NCBI RefSeq assembly: GCF_933775445.1 | Contig: NW_026089413.1 | Coordinates: 62,001-126,000 of the forward strand | From: Argentina anserina | Taxonomy: Eukaryota; Streptophyta; Magnoliopsida; Rosales; Rosaceae | DNA: 64,000 nucleotides | Direction of reading: 5' to 3' | Part shown: one piece after another, positions 27,336 to 39,734 of the stretch | Layout of the letters: the number at the start of each line of letters is the position of its first letter | How positions within the stretch are numbered: position 1 is the stretch's first letter | Made by a program: the position numbers and the translations under genes | The notes under the pieces: model-generated | The model's input: only the letters and a program-made list of their open reading frames with translations | Database searches by the model: none | Told to the model about the DNA's origin: nothing

Positions 27336-27634
27336 TTTGAAAGAAACACACGCCCACACTGGAAACACTCTCAAATTCAAGAAAAACTCGCATCGAAAGC
27401 CGTTCAGAAAGATACTCAAACGAGAATTGAAAAGATACTCAAATTGCAATAGTAAACATACTCAAACGATAGAAAGATACTCAGTTTGAAAGAAACACAC
27501 GCCCACACTGGAAACACTCTGAAATACAATAGAAACTCGCATCAGAAAGGATTACAGAAAGATACTCAAACGAGAATTGAAAAGATACTCAAATTGCAAT
27601 AGTAAACATACTCAAACGATAGAAAGATACTCAG

Positions 27635-29128
27635 TTTGAAAGAAACACACGCCCGCACTGGAAACACTCTCAAATTCAAGAAAAACTGGCATCGAAAGCC
27701 GTTCAGAAAGATACTCAAACGAGAATTGAAAAGATACTCAAATTGCAATTGTAAACATACTCAAACGATAGAAAGATACTCAGTTTGAAAGAAACACACG
27801 CCCACACTGGAAACACTTTCAAATTCAAGAGAAACTCGCATCAGAAAACCTTACAGAAACATACTCAAACGAGAATTGAAAAGATACTCAAAGTGCAATA
27901 CTAAACATACTCAAACGATAGAAAGATACTCAGTTTGAAAGAAACACACGCCCACACTGGAAACACTCTCAAATTCAAGAAAAACTCGCATCGAAAGCCG
28001 TTCAGAAAGATACTCAAACGAGAATTGAAAAGATACTCAAAGTGCAATAGTAAACATACTCAAACGATAGAAAGATACTCAGTTTGAAAGAAACACACGC
28101 CCACACTGGAAACACTCTAAAATTCAATAGAAACTCGCATCAGAAAGGCTTACAGAATGATACTCAAACGAGAATTGAAAAGATACTCAAAGTGCAATAG
28201 TAAACATACTCAAACGATAGAAAGATACTCAGTTTGAAAGAAACACACGCCCACACTGGAAACACTCTCAAATTCAAGAAAAACTCGCATCGAAAGCCGT
28301 TCAGAAAGATACTCAAACGAGAATTGAAAAGATACTCAAATTGCAATAGTAAACATACTCAAACGATAGAAAGATACTCAGTTTGAAAGAAACACACACC
28401 CACACTGGAAACACTCTCAAAATCAAGAAAAACTCGCATCAGAAAGGATTACAGAAAGATACTCAAACGAGAATTGAAAAGATACTCAAATTGCAATAGT
28501 AAACATACTCAAACGATAGAAAGATACTCAGTTTGAAAGAAACACACGCCCACACTGGAAACACTCTCAAATTCAAGAAAAACTCGCATCGAAAGCCGTT
28601 CAGAAAGATACTCAAACGAGAATTGAAAAGATACTCAAATTGCAATAGTAAACATACTCAAACGATAGAAAGCTACTCAGTTTGAAAGAAACACACGCCC
28701 ACACTGGAAACACTCTCTAATTCAAGAAAAACTCGCATCGAAAGCCGTTCAGAAAGATACTCAAACGAGAATTGAAAAGATACTCAAATTGCAATTGTAA
28801 ACATACTCAAACGATAGAAAGATACTCAGTTTGAAAGAAACACACGCCCACACTGGAAACACTCTCAAATTCAAGAAAAACTCGCATCGAAAGCCGTTCA
28901 GAAAGATACTCAAACGAGAATTGAAAAGATACTCAAATTGCAATAGTAAACATACTCAAACGATAGAAAGATACTCAGTTTGAAAGAAACACACGCCCAC
29001 ACTGGAAACACTCTGAAATACAATAGAAACTCGCATCAGAAAGGATTACAGAAAGATACTCAAACGAGAATTGAAAAGATACTCAAATTGCAATAGTAAA
29101 CATACTCAAACGATAGAAAGATACTCAG
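27635..29128. repeat. HOR block 15, family III, 10-mer
   Basis: Order: E B A D A h A A A C, 1494 bp. The E here is the ACTGGCATC form and B ends GCAATACT, both family I traits, while the second half (28233 on) repeats 26600 on. The monomer at 28681 has CTCTCTAATTC. The h at 28382 is F/C. Confidence 0.91.
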
Positions 29129-30622
29129 TTTGAAAGAAACACACGCCCGCACTGGAAACACTCTCAAATTCAAGAAAAACTCGCATCGAAAGCCGTTCAG
29201 AAAGATACTCAAACGAGAATTGAAAAGATACTCAAATTGCAATTGTAAACATACTCAAACGATAGAAAGATACTCAGTTTGAAAGAAACACACGCCCACA
29301 CTGGAATCACTTTCAAATTCAAGAGAAACTCGCATCAGAAAACCTTACAGAAACATACTCAAACGAGAATTGAAAAGATACTCAAAGTGCAATAGTAAAC
29401 ATACTCAAACGATAGAAAGATACTCAGTTTGAAAGAAACACACGCCCACACTGGAAACACTCTCAAATTCAAGAAAAACTCGCATCGAAAGCCGTTCAGA
29501 AAGATACTCAAACGAGAATTGAAAAGATACTCAAATTGCAATAGTAAACATACTCAAACGATAGAAAGATACTCAGTTTGAAAGAAACACACGCCCACAC
29601 TGGAAACACTCTCAAAATCAAGAAAAACTCGCATCAGAAAGGATTACAGAAAGATACTCAAACGAGAATTGAAAAGATACTCAAATTGCAATAGTAAACA
29701 TACTCAAACGATAGAAAGATACTCAGTTTGAAAGAAACACACGCCCACACTGGAAACACTCTCAAATTCAAGAAAAACTCGCATCGAAAGCCGTTCAGAA
29801 AGATACTCAAACGAGAATTGAAAAGATACTCAAATTGCAATAGTAAACATACTCAAACGATAGAAAGATACTCAGTTTGAAAGAAACACACGCCCACACT
29901 GGAAACACTCTCAAATTCAAGAAAAACTCGCATCGAAAGCCGTTCAGAAAGATACTCAAACGAGAATTGAAAAGATACTCAAATTGCAATTGTAAACATA
30001 CTCAAACGATAGAAAGATACTCAGTTTGAAAGAAACACACGCCCACACTGGAAACACTTTCAAATTCAAGAGAAACTCGCATCAGAAAACCTTACAGAAA
30101 CATACTCAAACGAGAATTGAAAAGATACTCAAAGTGCAATAGTAAACATACTCAAACGATAGAAAGATACTCAGTTTGAAAGAAACACACGCCCACACTG
30201 GAAACACTCTCAAATTCAAGAAAAACTCGCATCGAAAGCCGTTCAGAAAGATACTCAAACGAGAATTGAAAAGATACTCAAATTGCAATAGTAAACATAC
30301 TCAAACGATAGAAAGATACTCAGTTTGAAAGAAACACACGCCCACACTGGAAACACTCTCAAATTCAAGAAAAACTCGCATCGAAAGCCGTTCAGAAAGA
30401 TACTCAAACGAGAATTGAAAAGATACTCAAATTGCAATAGTAAACATACTCAAACGATAGAAAGATACTCAGTTTGAAAGAAACACACGCCCACACTGGA
30501 AACACTCTGAAATACAATAGAAACTCGCATCAGAAAGGATTACAGAAAGATACTCAAACGAGAATTGAAAAGATACTCAAATTGCAATAGTAAACATACT
30601 CAAACGATAGAAAGATACTCAG
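29129..30622. repeat. HOR block 16, family III, 10-mer
   Basis: Order: E' B A h A A B A A C, 1494 bp, with an F/C hybrid at 29577 and GGAATCAC in the first B. The order is the same as 31072-32563 and as the first eight monomers from 25255. Confidence 0.92.
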
Positions 30623-31071
30623 TTTGAAAGAAACACACGCCCGCACTGGAAACACTCTCAAATTCAAGAAAAACTGGCATCGAAAGCCGTTCAGAAAGAT
30701 ACTCAAACGAGAATTGAAAAGATACTCAAATTGCAATTGTAAACATACTCAAACGATAGAAAGATACTCAGTTTGAAAGAAACACACGCCCACACTGGAA
30801 ACACTCTCAAATTCAAGGAAAAACTCGCATCGAAAGCCGTTCAGAAAGATACTCAAACGAGAATTGAAAAGATACTCAAATTGCAATAGTAAACATACTC
30901 AAACGATAGAAAGATACTCAGTTTGAAAGAAACACACGCCCACACTGGAAACACTCTGAAATACAATAGAAACTCGCATCAGAAAGGATTACAGAAAGAT
31001 ACTCAAACGAGAATTGAAAAGATACTCAAATTGCAATAGTAAACATACTCAAACGATAGAAAGATACTCAG
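30623..31071. repeat. HOR block 17, 3-mer
   Basis: Order: E A C, 449 bp. The E tail is TTGCAATTG, which elsewhere almost always precedes a B monomer, but here A follows. This suggests the unit was shortened by an exchange. The A monomer at 30772 has one extra G (CAAGGAAAAAC). Confidence 0.9.
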
Positions 31072-32563
31072 TTTGAAAGAAACACACGCCCGCACTGGAA
31101 ACACTCTCAAATTCAAGAAAAACTCGCATCGAAAGCCGTTCAGAAAGATACTCAAACGAGAATTGAAAAGATACTCAAATTGCAATTGTAAACATACTCA
31201 AACGATAGAAAGATACTCAGTTTGAAAGAAACACACGCCCACACTGGAATCACTTTCAAATACAAGAGAAACTCGCATCAGAAAACCTTACAGAAACATA
31301 CTCAAACGAGAATTGAAAAGATACTCAAAGTGCAATAGTAAACATACTCAAACGATAGAAAGATACTCAGTTTGAAAGAAACACACGCCCACACTGGAAA
31401 CACTCTCAAATTCAAGAAAAACTCGCATCGAAAGCCGTTCAGAAAGATACTCAAACGAGAATTGAAAAGATACTCAAATTGCAATAGTAAACATACTCAA
31501 ACGATAGAAAGATACTCAGTTTGAAAGAAACACACGCCCACACTGGAAACACTCTCAAAATCAAGAAAAACTCGCATCAGAAAGGATTACAGAAAGATAC
31601 TCAAACGAGAATTGAAAAGATACTCAAATTGCAATAGTAAACATACTCAAACGATAGAAAGATACTCAGTTTGAAAGAAACACACGCCCACACTGGAAAC
31701 ACTCTCAAATTCAAGAAAAACTCGCATCGAAAGCCGTTCAGAAAGATACTCAAACGAGAATTGAAAAGATACTCAAATTGCAATAGTAAACATACTCAAA
31801 CGATAGAAAGATACTCAGTTTGAAAGAAACACACGCCCACACTGGAAACACTCTCAAATTCAAGAAAAACACGCATCGAAAGCCGTTCAGAAAGATACTC
31901 AAACGAGAATTGAAAAGATACTCAAATTGCAATTGTAAACATACTCAAACGATAGAAAGATACTCAGTTTGAAAGAAACACACGCCCACACTGGAAACAC
32001 TTTCAAATTCAAGAGAAACTCGCATCAGAAAACCTTACAGAAACATACTCAAACGAGAATTGAAAAGATACTCAAAGTGCAATAGTAAACATACTCAAAC
32101 GATAGAAAGATACTCAGTTTGAAAGAAACACACGCCCACACTGGAAACACTCTCAAATTCAAGAAAAACTCGCATCGAAAGCCGTTCAGAAAGATACTCA
32201 AACGAGAATTGAAAAGATACTCAAATTGCAATAGTAAACATACTCAAACGATAGAAAGATACTCAGTTTGAAAGAAACACACGCCCACACTGGAAACACT
32301 CTCAAATTCAAGAAAACTCGCATCGAAAGCCGTTCAGAAAGATACTCAAACGAGAATTGAAAAGATACTCAAATTGCAATAGTAAACATACTCAAACGAT
32401 AGAAAGATACTCAGTTTGAAAGAAACACACGCCACACTGGAAACACTCTCAAATACAATAGAAACTCGCATCAGAAAGGATTACAGAAAGATACTCAAAC
32501 GAGAATTGAAAAGATACTCAAATTGCAATAGTAAACATACTCAAACGATAGAAAGATACTCAG
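31072..32563. repeat. HOR block 18, family III, 10-mer
   Basis: Order: E' B A h A A B A A C. It repeats block 16, with one substitution ACACGCATCG near 31870 and TACAAGAG in the first B. The last two monomers each lack one base (AAGAAAACTCG near 32312; GCCACACTGG near 32432), giving 1492 bp. These two are the start of an indel-rich zone. Confidence 0.91.
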
Positions 32564-33945
32564 TTTGAAAGAAACACACGCCCGCACTGGAAACACTCTC
32601 AAATTCAAGAAAAACTGGCATCGAAAGCCGTTTCAGAAAGATACTCAAACGAGAATTGAAAAGATACTCAAATTGCAATTGTAAAACATACTCAAACGAT
32701 AGAAAGATACTCAGTTTGAAAGAAACACACGCCCACACTGGAAACACTTTCAAATTCAAGAGAAACTCGCATCAGAAAACCTTACAGAAACATACTCAAA
32801 CGAGAATTGAAAAGATACTCAAAGTGCAATACTAAACATACTCAAACGATAGAAAGATACTCAGTTTTGAAAGAAACACACGCCCACACTGGAAACACTC
32901 TCAAATTCAAGAAAAACTCGCATCGAAAGCCGTTCAGAAAGATACTCAAACGAGAATTGAAAAGATACTCAAAGTGCAATAGTAAACATACTCAAACGAT
33001 AGAAAGATACTCAGTTTGAAAGAAACACACGCCCACACTGGAAACACTCTAAAATTCAATAGAAACTCGCATCAGAAAGGCTTACAGAATGATACTCAAA
33101 CGAGAATTGAAAAGATACTCAAAGTGCAATAGTAAACATACTCAAACGATAGAAAGTTACTCAGTTTGAAAGAAACACACGCCCACACTGGAAACACTCT
33201 CAAATTCAAGAAAAACTCGCATCGAAAGCCGTTCAGAAAGATACTCAAACGAGAATTGAAAAGATACTCAAATTGCAATAGTAAACATACTCAAACGATA
33301 GAAAGATACTCAGTTTGAAAGAAACACACGCCCACACTGGAAACACTCTCAAAATCAAGAAAAACTCGCATCAGAAAGGATTACAGAAAGATACTCAAAC
33401 GAGAATTGAAAAGATACTCAAATTGCAATAGTAAACATACTCAAACGATAGAAAGATACTCAGTTTGAAAGAAACACACGCCCACACTGGAAACACTCTC
33501 AAATTCAAGAAAAACTCGCATCGAAAGCCGTTCAGAAAGATACTCAAACGAGAATTGAAAAGATACTCAAATTGCAATAGTAAACATACTCAAACGATAG
33601 AAAGCTACTCAGTTTGAAAGAAACACACGCCCACACTGGAAACACTCTCAAATTCAAGAAAAACTCGCATCGAAAGCCGTTCAGAAAGATACTCAAACGA
33701 GAATTGAAAAGATACTCAAATTGCAATTGTAAACATACTCAAACGATAGAAAGATACTCAGTTTGAAAGAAAACACACGCCCACACTGGAAACACTTTCA
33801 AATTCAAGAGAAACTCGCATCAGAAAACCTTACAGAAACATACTCAAACGAGAATTGAAAAGATACTCAAAGTGCAATAGTAACATACTCAAACGATAGA
33901 AAGATACTCAGTTTGAAAGAAACACACGCCCACACTGGAACACTC
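32302..33945. other. Indel-rich zone 1 (likely low consensus quality)
   Basis: Eight single-base indels occur in about 1.65 kb, mostly in or beside homopolymers (missing A in AAGAAAACTCG, missing C in GCCACACTGG, extra T in CGTTTCAG and CAGTTTTG, extra A in GTAAAACAT and GAAAACACACG, missing A in AGTAACATAC and GGAACACTC). The flanking tens of kilobases have almost none. Confidence 0.7.
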
Positions 33946-34358
33946 TCAAATTCAAGAAAAACTCGCATCGAAAGCCGTTCAGAAAGATACTCAAACGAGA
34001 ATTGAAAAGATACTCAAATTGCAATAGTAAACATACTCAAACGATAGAAAGATACTCAGTTTGAAAGAAACACACGCCCACACTGGAAACACTCTCAAAT
34101 TCAAGAAAAACTCGCATCGAAAGCCGTTCAGAAAGATACTCAAACGAGAATTGAAAAGATACTCAAATTGCAATAGTAAACATACTCAAACGATAGAAAG
34201 ATACTCAGTTTGAAAGAAACACACGCCCACACTGGAAACACTCTGAAATACAATAGAAACTCGCATCAGAAAGGATTACAGAAAGATACTCAAACGAGAA
34301 TTGAAAAGATACTCAAATTGCAATAGTAAACATACTCAAACGATAGAAAGATACTCAG
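32564..34358. repeat. HOR block 19, mixed, 12-mer, indel-rich
   Basis: Order: E B A D A h A A B A A C. Six single-base indels: CGTTTCAG and GTAAAACAT in E, CAGTTTTGAAAG at 32865, GAAAACACACG at 33762, AGTAACATAC near 33882, GGAACACTC near 33939. They net +2, giving 1795 bp. The first eight monomers follow the order of block 15, and GAAAGCTACTCAG (near 33602) is shared with it. Confidence 0.9.
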
Positions 34359-36449
34359 TTTGAAAGAAACACACGCCCGCACTGGAAACACTCTCAAATT
34401 CAAGAAAAACTGGCATCGAAAGCCGTTCAGAAAGATACTCAAACGAGAATTGAAAAGATACTCAAATTGCAATTGTAAACATACTCAAACGATAGAAAGA
34501 TACTCAGTTTGAAAGAAACACACGCCCACACTGGAAACACTTTCAAATTCAAGAGAAACTCGCATCAGAAAACCTTACAGAAACATACTCAAACGAGAAT
34601 TGAAAAGATACTCAAAGTGCAATACTAAACATACTCAAACGATAGAAAGATACTCAGTTTGAAAGAAACACACGCCCACACTGGAAACACTCTCAAATTC
34701 AAGAAAAACTCGCATCGAAAGCCGTTCAGAAAGATACTCAAACGAGAATTGAAAAGATACTCAAATTGCAATAGTAAACATACTCAAACGATAGAAAGAT
34801 ACTCAGTTTGAAAGAAACACACGCCCACACTGGAAACACTCTCAAATTCAAGAGAAACTCGCATCAGAAAGCCTTACAGAAACATACTCAAACGAGAATT
34901 GAAAAGATACTCAAAGTGCAATAGTAAACATACTCAAACGATAGAAACATACGCAGTTTGAAAGAAACACACGCCCACACTGTAAACACTCTCAAATTCA
35001 AGAAAAACTCGCATCGAAAGCCGTTCAGAAAGATACTCAAATGAGGATTGAAAAGATACTCAAATTGCAATAGTAAACATACTCAAACGATAGAAAGATA
35101 CTCAGTTTGAAAGAAACACACGCCCACACTGGAAACACTCTCAAATACAATAGAAACTCGCATCAGAAAGGATTACAGAAAGATACTCAAACAAGAATTG
35201 AAAAGATACTCAAATTGCAATAGTAAACATACTCAAACGATAGAAAGATACTCAGTTTGAAAGAAACACACGCCCACACTGGAAACACTCTCAAATTCAA
35301 GAAAAACTCGCATCGAAAGCCGTTCAGAAAGATACTCAAACGAGAATTGAAAAGATACTCAAAGTGCAATAGTAAACATACTCAAACGATAGAAAGATAC
35401 TCAGTTTGAAAGAAACACACGCCCACACTGGAAACACTCTCAAAATCAAGAAAAACTCGCATCGAAAGCCGTTCAGAAAGATACTCAAACGAGAATTGAA
35501 AAGATACTCAAATTGCAATAGTAAACATACTCAAACGATAGAAAGATACTCAGTTTGAAAGAAACACACGCCCACACTGGAAACACTCTCAAATTCAAGA
35601 AAAACTCGCATCGAAAGCCGTTCAGAAAGATACTCAAACGAGAATTGAAAAGATACTCAAATTGCAATAGTAAACATACTCAAACGATAGAAAGATACTC
35701 AGTTTGAAAGAAACACACGCCCACACTGGAAACACTCTCAAATTCAAGAAAAACTCGCATCGAAAGCCGTTCAGAAAGATACTCAAACGAGAATTGAAAA
35801 GATACTCAAATTGCAATTGTAAACATACTCAAACGATAGAAAGATACTCAGTTTGAAAGAAACACACGCCCACACTGGAAACACTTTCAAATTCAAGAGA
35901 AACTCACATCAGAAAACCTTACAGAAACATACTCAAACGAGAATTGAAAAGATACTCAAAGTGCAATAGTAAACATACTCAAACGATAGAAAGATACTCA
36001 GTTTGAAAGAAACACACGCCCACACTGGAAACACTCTCAAATTCAAGAAAAACTCGCATCGAAAGCCGTTCAGAAAGATACTCAAACGAGAATTGAAAAG
36101 ATACTCAAATTGCAATAGTAAACATACTCAAACGATAGAAAGATACTCAGTTTGAAAGAAACACACGCCCACACTGGAAACACTCTCAAATTCAAGAAAA
36201 ACTCGCATCGAAAGCCGTTCAGAAAGATACTCAAACGAGAATTGAAAAGATACTCAAATTGCAATAGTAAACATACTCAAACGATAGAAAGATACTCAGT
36301 TTGAAAGAAACACACGCCCACACTGGAAACACTCTGAAATACAATAGAAACTCGCATCAGAAAGGATTACAGAAAGATACTCAAACGAGAATTGAAAAGA
36401 TACTCAAATTGCAATAGTAAACATACTCAAACGATAGAAAGATACTCAG
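34359..36449. repeat. HOR block 20, family I, 14-mer (A'' form)
   Basis: Order: E B A B' A'' C' A F A A B A A C, 2091 bp. A'' at 34957 has a private change, CAAATGAGGATTG. The order and length match 47057-49147 exactly. It is followed by an A'-type block, as that copy is. Confidence 0.93.
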
Positions 36450-38540
36450 TTTGAAAGAAACACACGCCCGCACTGGAAACACTCTCAAATTCAAGAAAAA
36501 CTGGCATCGAAAGCCGTTCAGAAAGATACTCAAACGAGAATTGAAAATATACTCAAATTGCAATTGTAAACATACTCAAACTATAGAAAGATACTCAGTT
36601 TGAAAGAAACACACGCCCACACTGGAAACACTCTCAAATTCAAGAGAAACTCGCATCAGAAAACCTTACAGAAACATACTCAAACGAGAATTGAAAAGAT
36701 ACTCAAAGTGCAATACTAAACATACTCAAACGATAGAAAGATACTCAGTTTGAAAGAAACACACGCCCACACTGGAAACACTCTCAAATTCAAGAAAAAC
36801 TCGCATCGAAAGCCGTTCAGAAAGATACTCAAACGAGAATTGAAAAGATACTCAAATTGCAATAGTAAACATACTCAAACGATAGAAAGATACTCAGTTT
36901 GAAAGAAACACACGCCCACACTGGAAACACTCTCAAATTCAAGAGAAACTCGCATCAGAAAGCCTTACAGAAACATACTCAAACGAGAATTGAAAAGATA
37001 CTCAAAGTGCAATAGTAAACATACTCAAACGATAAAAAGATACTCAGTTTGAAAGAAACACACGCCCACACTGTAAACACTCTCAAATTCAAGAAAAACT
37101 CGCATCGAAAGCCGTTCAGAAAGATACTCAAACGAGAATTGAAAAGATACTCAAATTGCAATTGTAAACATACTCAAACGATAGAAAGATACTCAGTTTG
37201 AAAGAAACACACGCCCACACTGGAAACACTTTCAAATTCAAGAGAAACTCGCATCAGAAAACCTTACAGAAACATACTCAAACGAGAATTGAAAAGATAC
37301 TCAAAGTGCAATAGTAAACATACTCAAACGATAGAAAGATACTCAGTTTGAAAGAAACACACGCCCACACTAGAAACACTCTCAAATTCAAGAAAAACTC
37401 GCATCGAAAGCCGTTCAGAAAGATACTCAAATGAGAATTGAAAAGATACTCAAATTGCAATAGTAAACATACTCAAACGATAGAAAGATACTCAGTTTGA
37501 AAGAAACACACGCCCACACTGGAAACACTCTCAAATACAATAGAAACTCGCATCAGAAAGGATTACAGAAAGATACTCAAACAAGAATTGAAAAGATACT
37601 CAAATTGCAATAGTAAACATACTCAAACGATAGAAAGATACTCAGTTTGAAAGAAACACACGCCCACACTGGAAACACTCTCAAATTCAAGAAAAACTCG
37701 CATCGAAAGCCGTTCAGAAAGATACTCAAACGAGAATTGAAAAGATACTCAAAGTGCAATAGTAAACATACTCAAACGATAGAAAGATACTCAGTTTGAA
37801 AGAAACACACGCCCACACTGGAAACACTCTCAAAATCAAGAAAAACTCGCATCGAAAGCCGTTCAGAAAGATACTCAAACGAGAATTGAAAAGATACTCA
37901 AATTGCAATAGTAAACATACTCAAACGATAGAAAGATACTCAGTTTGAAAGAAACACACGCCCACACTGGAAACACTCTCAAATTCAAGAAAAACTCGCA
38001 TCGAAAGCCGTTCAGAAAGATACTCAAACGAGAATTGAAAAGATACTCAAATTGCAATAGTAAACATACTCAAACGATAGAAAGATACTCAGTTTGAAAG
38101 AAACACACGCCCACACTGGAAACACTCTCAAATTCAAGAAAAACTCGCATCGAAAGCCGTTCAGAAAGATACTCAAACGAGAATTGAAAAGATACTCAAA
38201 TTGCAATAGTAAACATACTCAAACGATAGAAAGATACTCAGTTTGAAAGAAACACACGCCCACACTGGAAACACTCTCAAATTCAAGAAAAACTCGCATC
38301 GAAAGCCGTTCAGAAAGATACTCAAACGAGAATTGAAAAGATACTCAAATTGCAATAGTAAACATACTCAAACGATAGAAAGATACTCAGTTTGAAAGAA
38401 ACACACGCCCACACTGGAAACACTCTGAAATACAATAGAAACTCGCATCAGAAAGGATTACAGAAAGATACTCAAACGAGAATTGAAAAGATACTCAAAT
38501 TGCAATAGTAAACATACTCAAACGATAGAAAGATACTCAG
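36450..38540. repeat. HOR block 21, family I, 14-mer (A' form)
   Basis: Order: E B A B' A' B A C' A F A A A C, 2091 bp. E carries GAAAATATAC, a mark of E copies that start A'-type blocks (also 42274, 49148, 54975, 57216, 57964, 60161). The A at 37347 has ACTAGAAAC. Compared with the 16-mer blocks it lacks a B A pair near the end. Confidence 0.92.
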
Positions 38541-39734
38541 TTTGAAAGAAACACACGCCCGCACTGGAAACACTCTCAAATTCAAGAAAAACTGGCATCG
38601 AAAGCCGTTCAGAAAGATACTCAAACGAGAATTGAAAATATACTCAAATTGCAATAGTAAACATACTCAAACGATAGAAAGATACTCAGTTTGAAAGAAA
38701 CACACGCCCACACTGGAAACACTCTCAAATTCAAGAAAAACTCGCATCGAAAGCCGTTCAGAAAGATACTCAAACGAGAATTGAAAAGATACTCAAAGTG
38801 CAATAGTAAACATACTCAAACGATAGAAAGATACTCAGTTTGAAAGAAACACACGCCCACACTGGAAACACTCTCAAAATCAAGAAAAACTCGCATCGAA
38901 AGCCGTTCAGAAAGATACTCAAACTAGAATTGAAAAGATACTCAAATTGCAATAGTAAACATACTCAAACGATAGAAAGATACTCAGCTTGAAAGAAACA
39001 CACGCCCACACTGGAAACACTCTCAAATTCAAGAAAAACTCGCATCGAAAGCCGTTCAGAAAGATACTCAAACGAGAATTGAAAAGATACTCAAATTGCA
39101 ATAGTAAACATACTCAAACGATAGAAAGATACTCAGTTTGAAAGAAACACACGCCCACACTGGAAACACTCTCAAATTCAAGAAAAACTCGCATCGAAAG
39201 CCGTTCAGAAAGATACTCAAACGAGAATTGAAAAGATACTCAAATTGCAATTGTAAACATACTCAAACGATAGAAAGATACTCAGTTTGAAAGAAACACA
39301 CGCCCACACTGGAAACACTTTCAAATTCAAGAGAAACTCGCATCAGAAAACCTTACAGAAACATACTCAAACGAGAATTGAAAAGATACTCAAAGTGCAA
39401 TAGTAAACATACTCAAACGATAGAAAGATACTCAGTTTGAAAGAAACACACGCCCACACTGGAAACACTCTCAAATTCAAGAAAAACTCGCATCGAAAGC
39501 CGTTCAGAAAGATACTCAAACGAGAATTGAAAAGATACTCAAATTGCAATAGTAAACATACTCACACGATAGAAAGATACTCAGTTTGGAAGAAACACAC
39601 GCCCACACTGGAAACACTCTGAAATACAATAGAAACTCGCATCAGAAAGGTTTACAGAAAGATACTCAAACGAGAATTGAAAAGATACTCAAATTGCAAT
39701 AGTAAACATACTCAAACGATAGAAAGATACTCAG
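38541..39734. repeat. HOR block 22, family I short, 8-mer
   Basis: Order: E A F A A B A C, 1194 bp. E (GAAAATATAC) ends TTGCAATAG and is followed by A with a GTGC tail and then F, the context that normally follows C'. The E is therefore probably an E/C' recombinant that removed B through C'. Private changes: CAAACTAG near 38922, CAGCTTGAAAG near 38987, CTCACACG near 39562, GGTTTACAG near 39649. Confidence 0.9.

Larger units (their letters stand above)
25255..27634. repeat. HOR block 14, family III, 16-mer with 10-bp deletion
   Basis: Order: E' B A h A A B A h A h A A A A C. Hybrids: F/C at 25703 and 26749, B/D at 26450. The monomer at 27197 is 139 bp because ten bases are missing near 27330 (CAAACGA joined directly to CTCAG). 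Private changes CACACACCC (near 26763) and GAAAGCTACTCAG (near 27036) recur in block 15. Length 2380 bp. Confidence 0.9.

Noticed and set aside
27198..27452. 84-codon + strand frame across two monomers, and similar frames at 32807-33019, 59162-59380, 61304-61516 and 62115-62420
   Set aside because: Each exists only because a local deletion or small indel changed the frame of the repeat, and most lie in the suspect indel zones. They are not genes.
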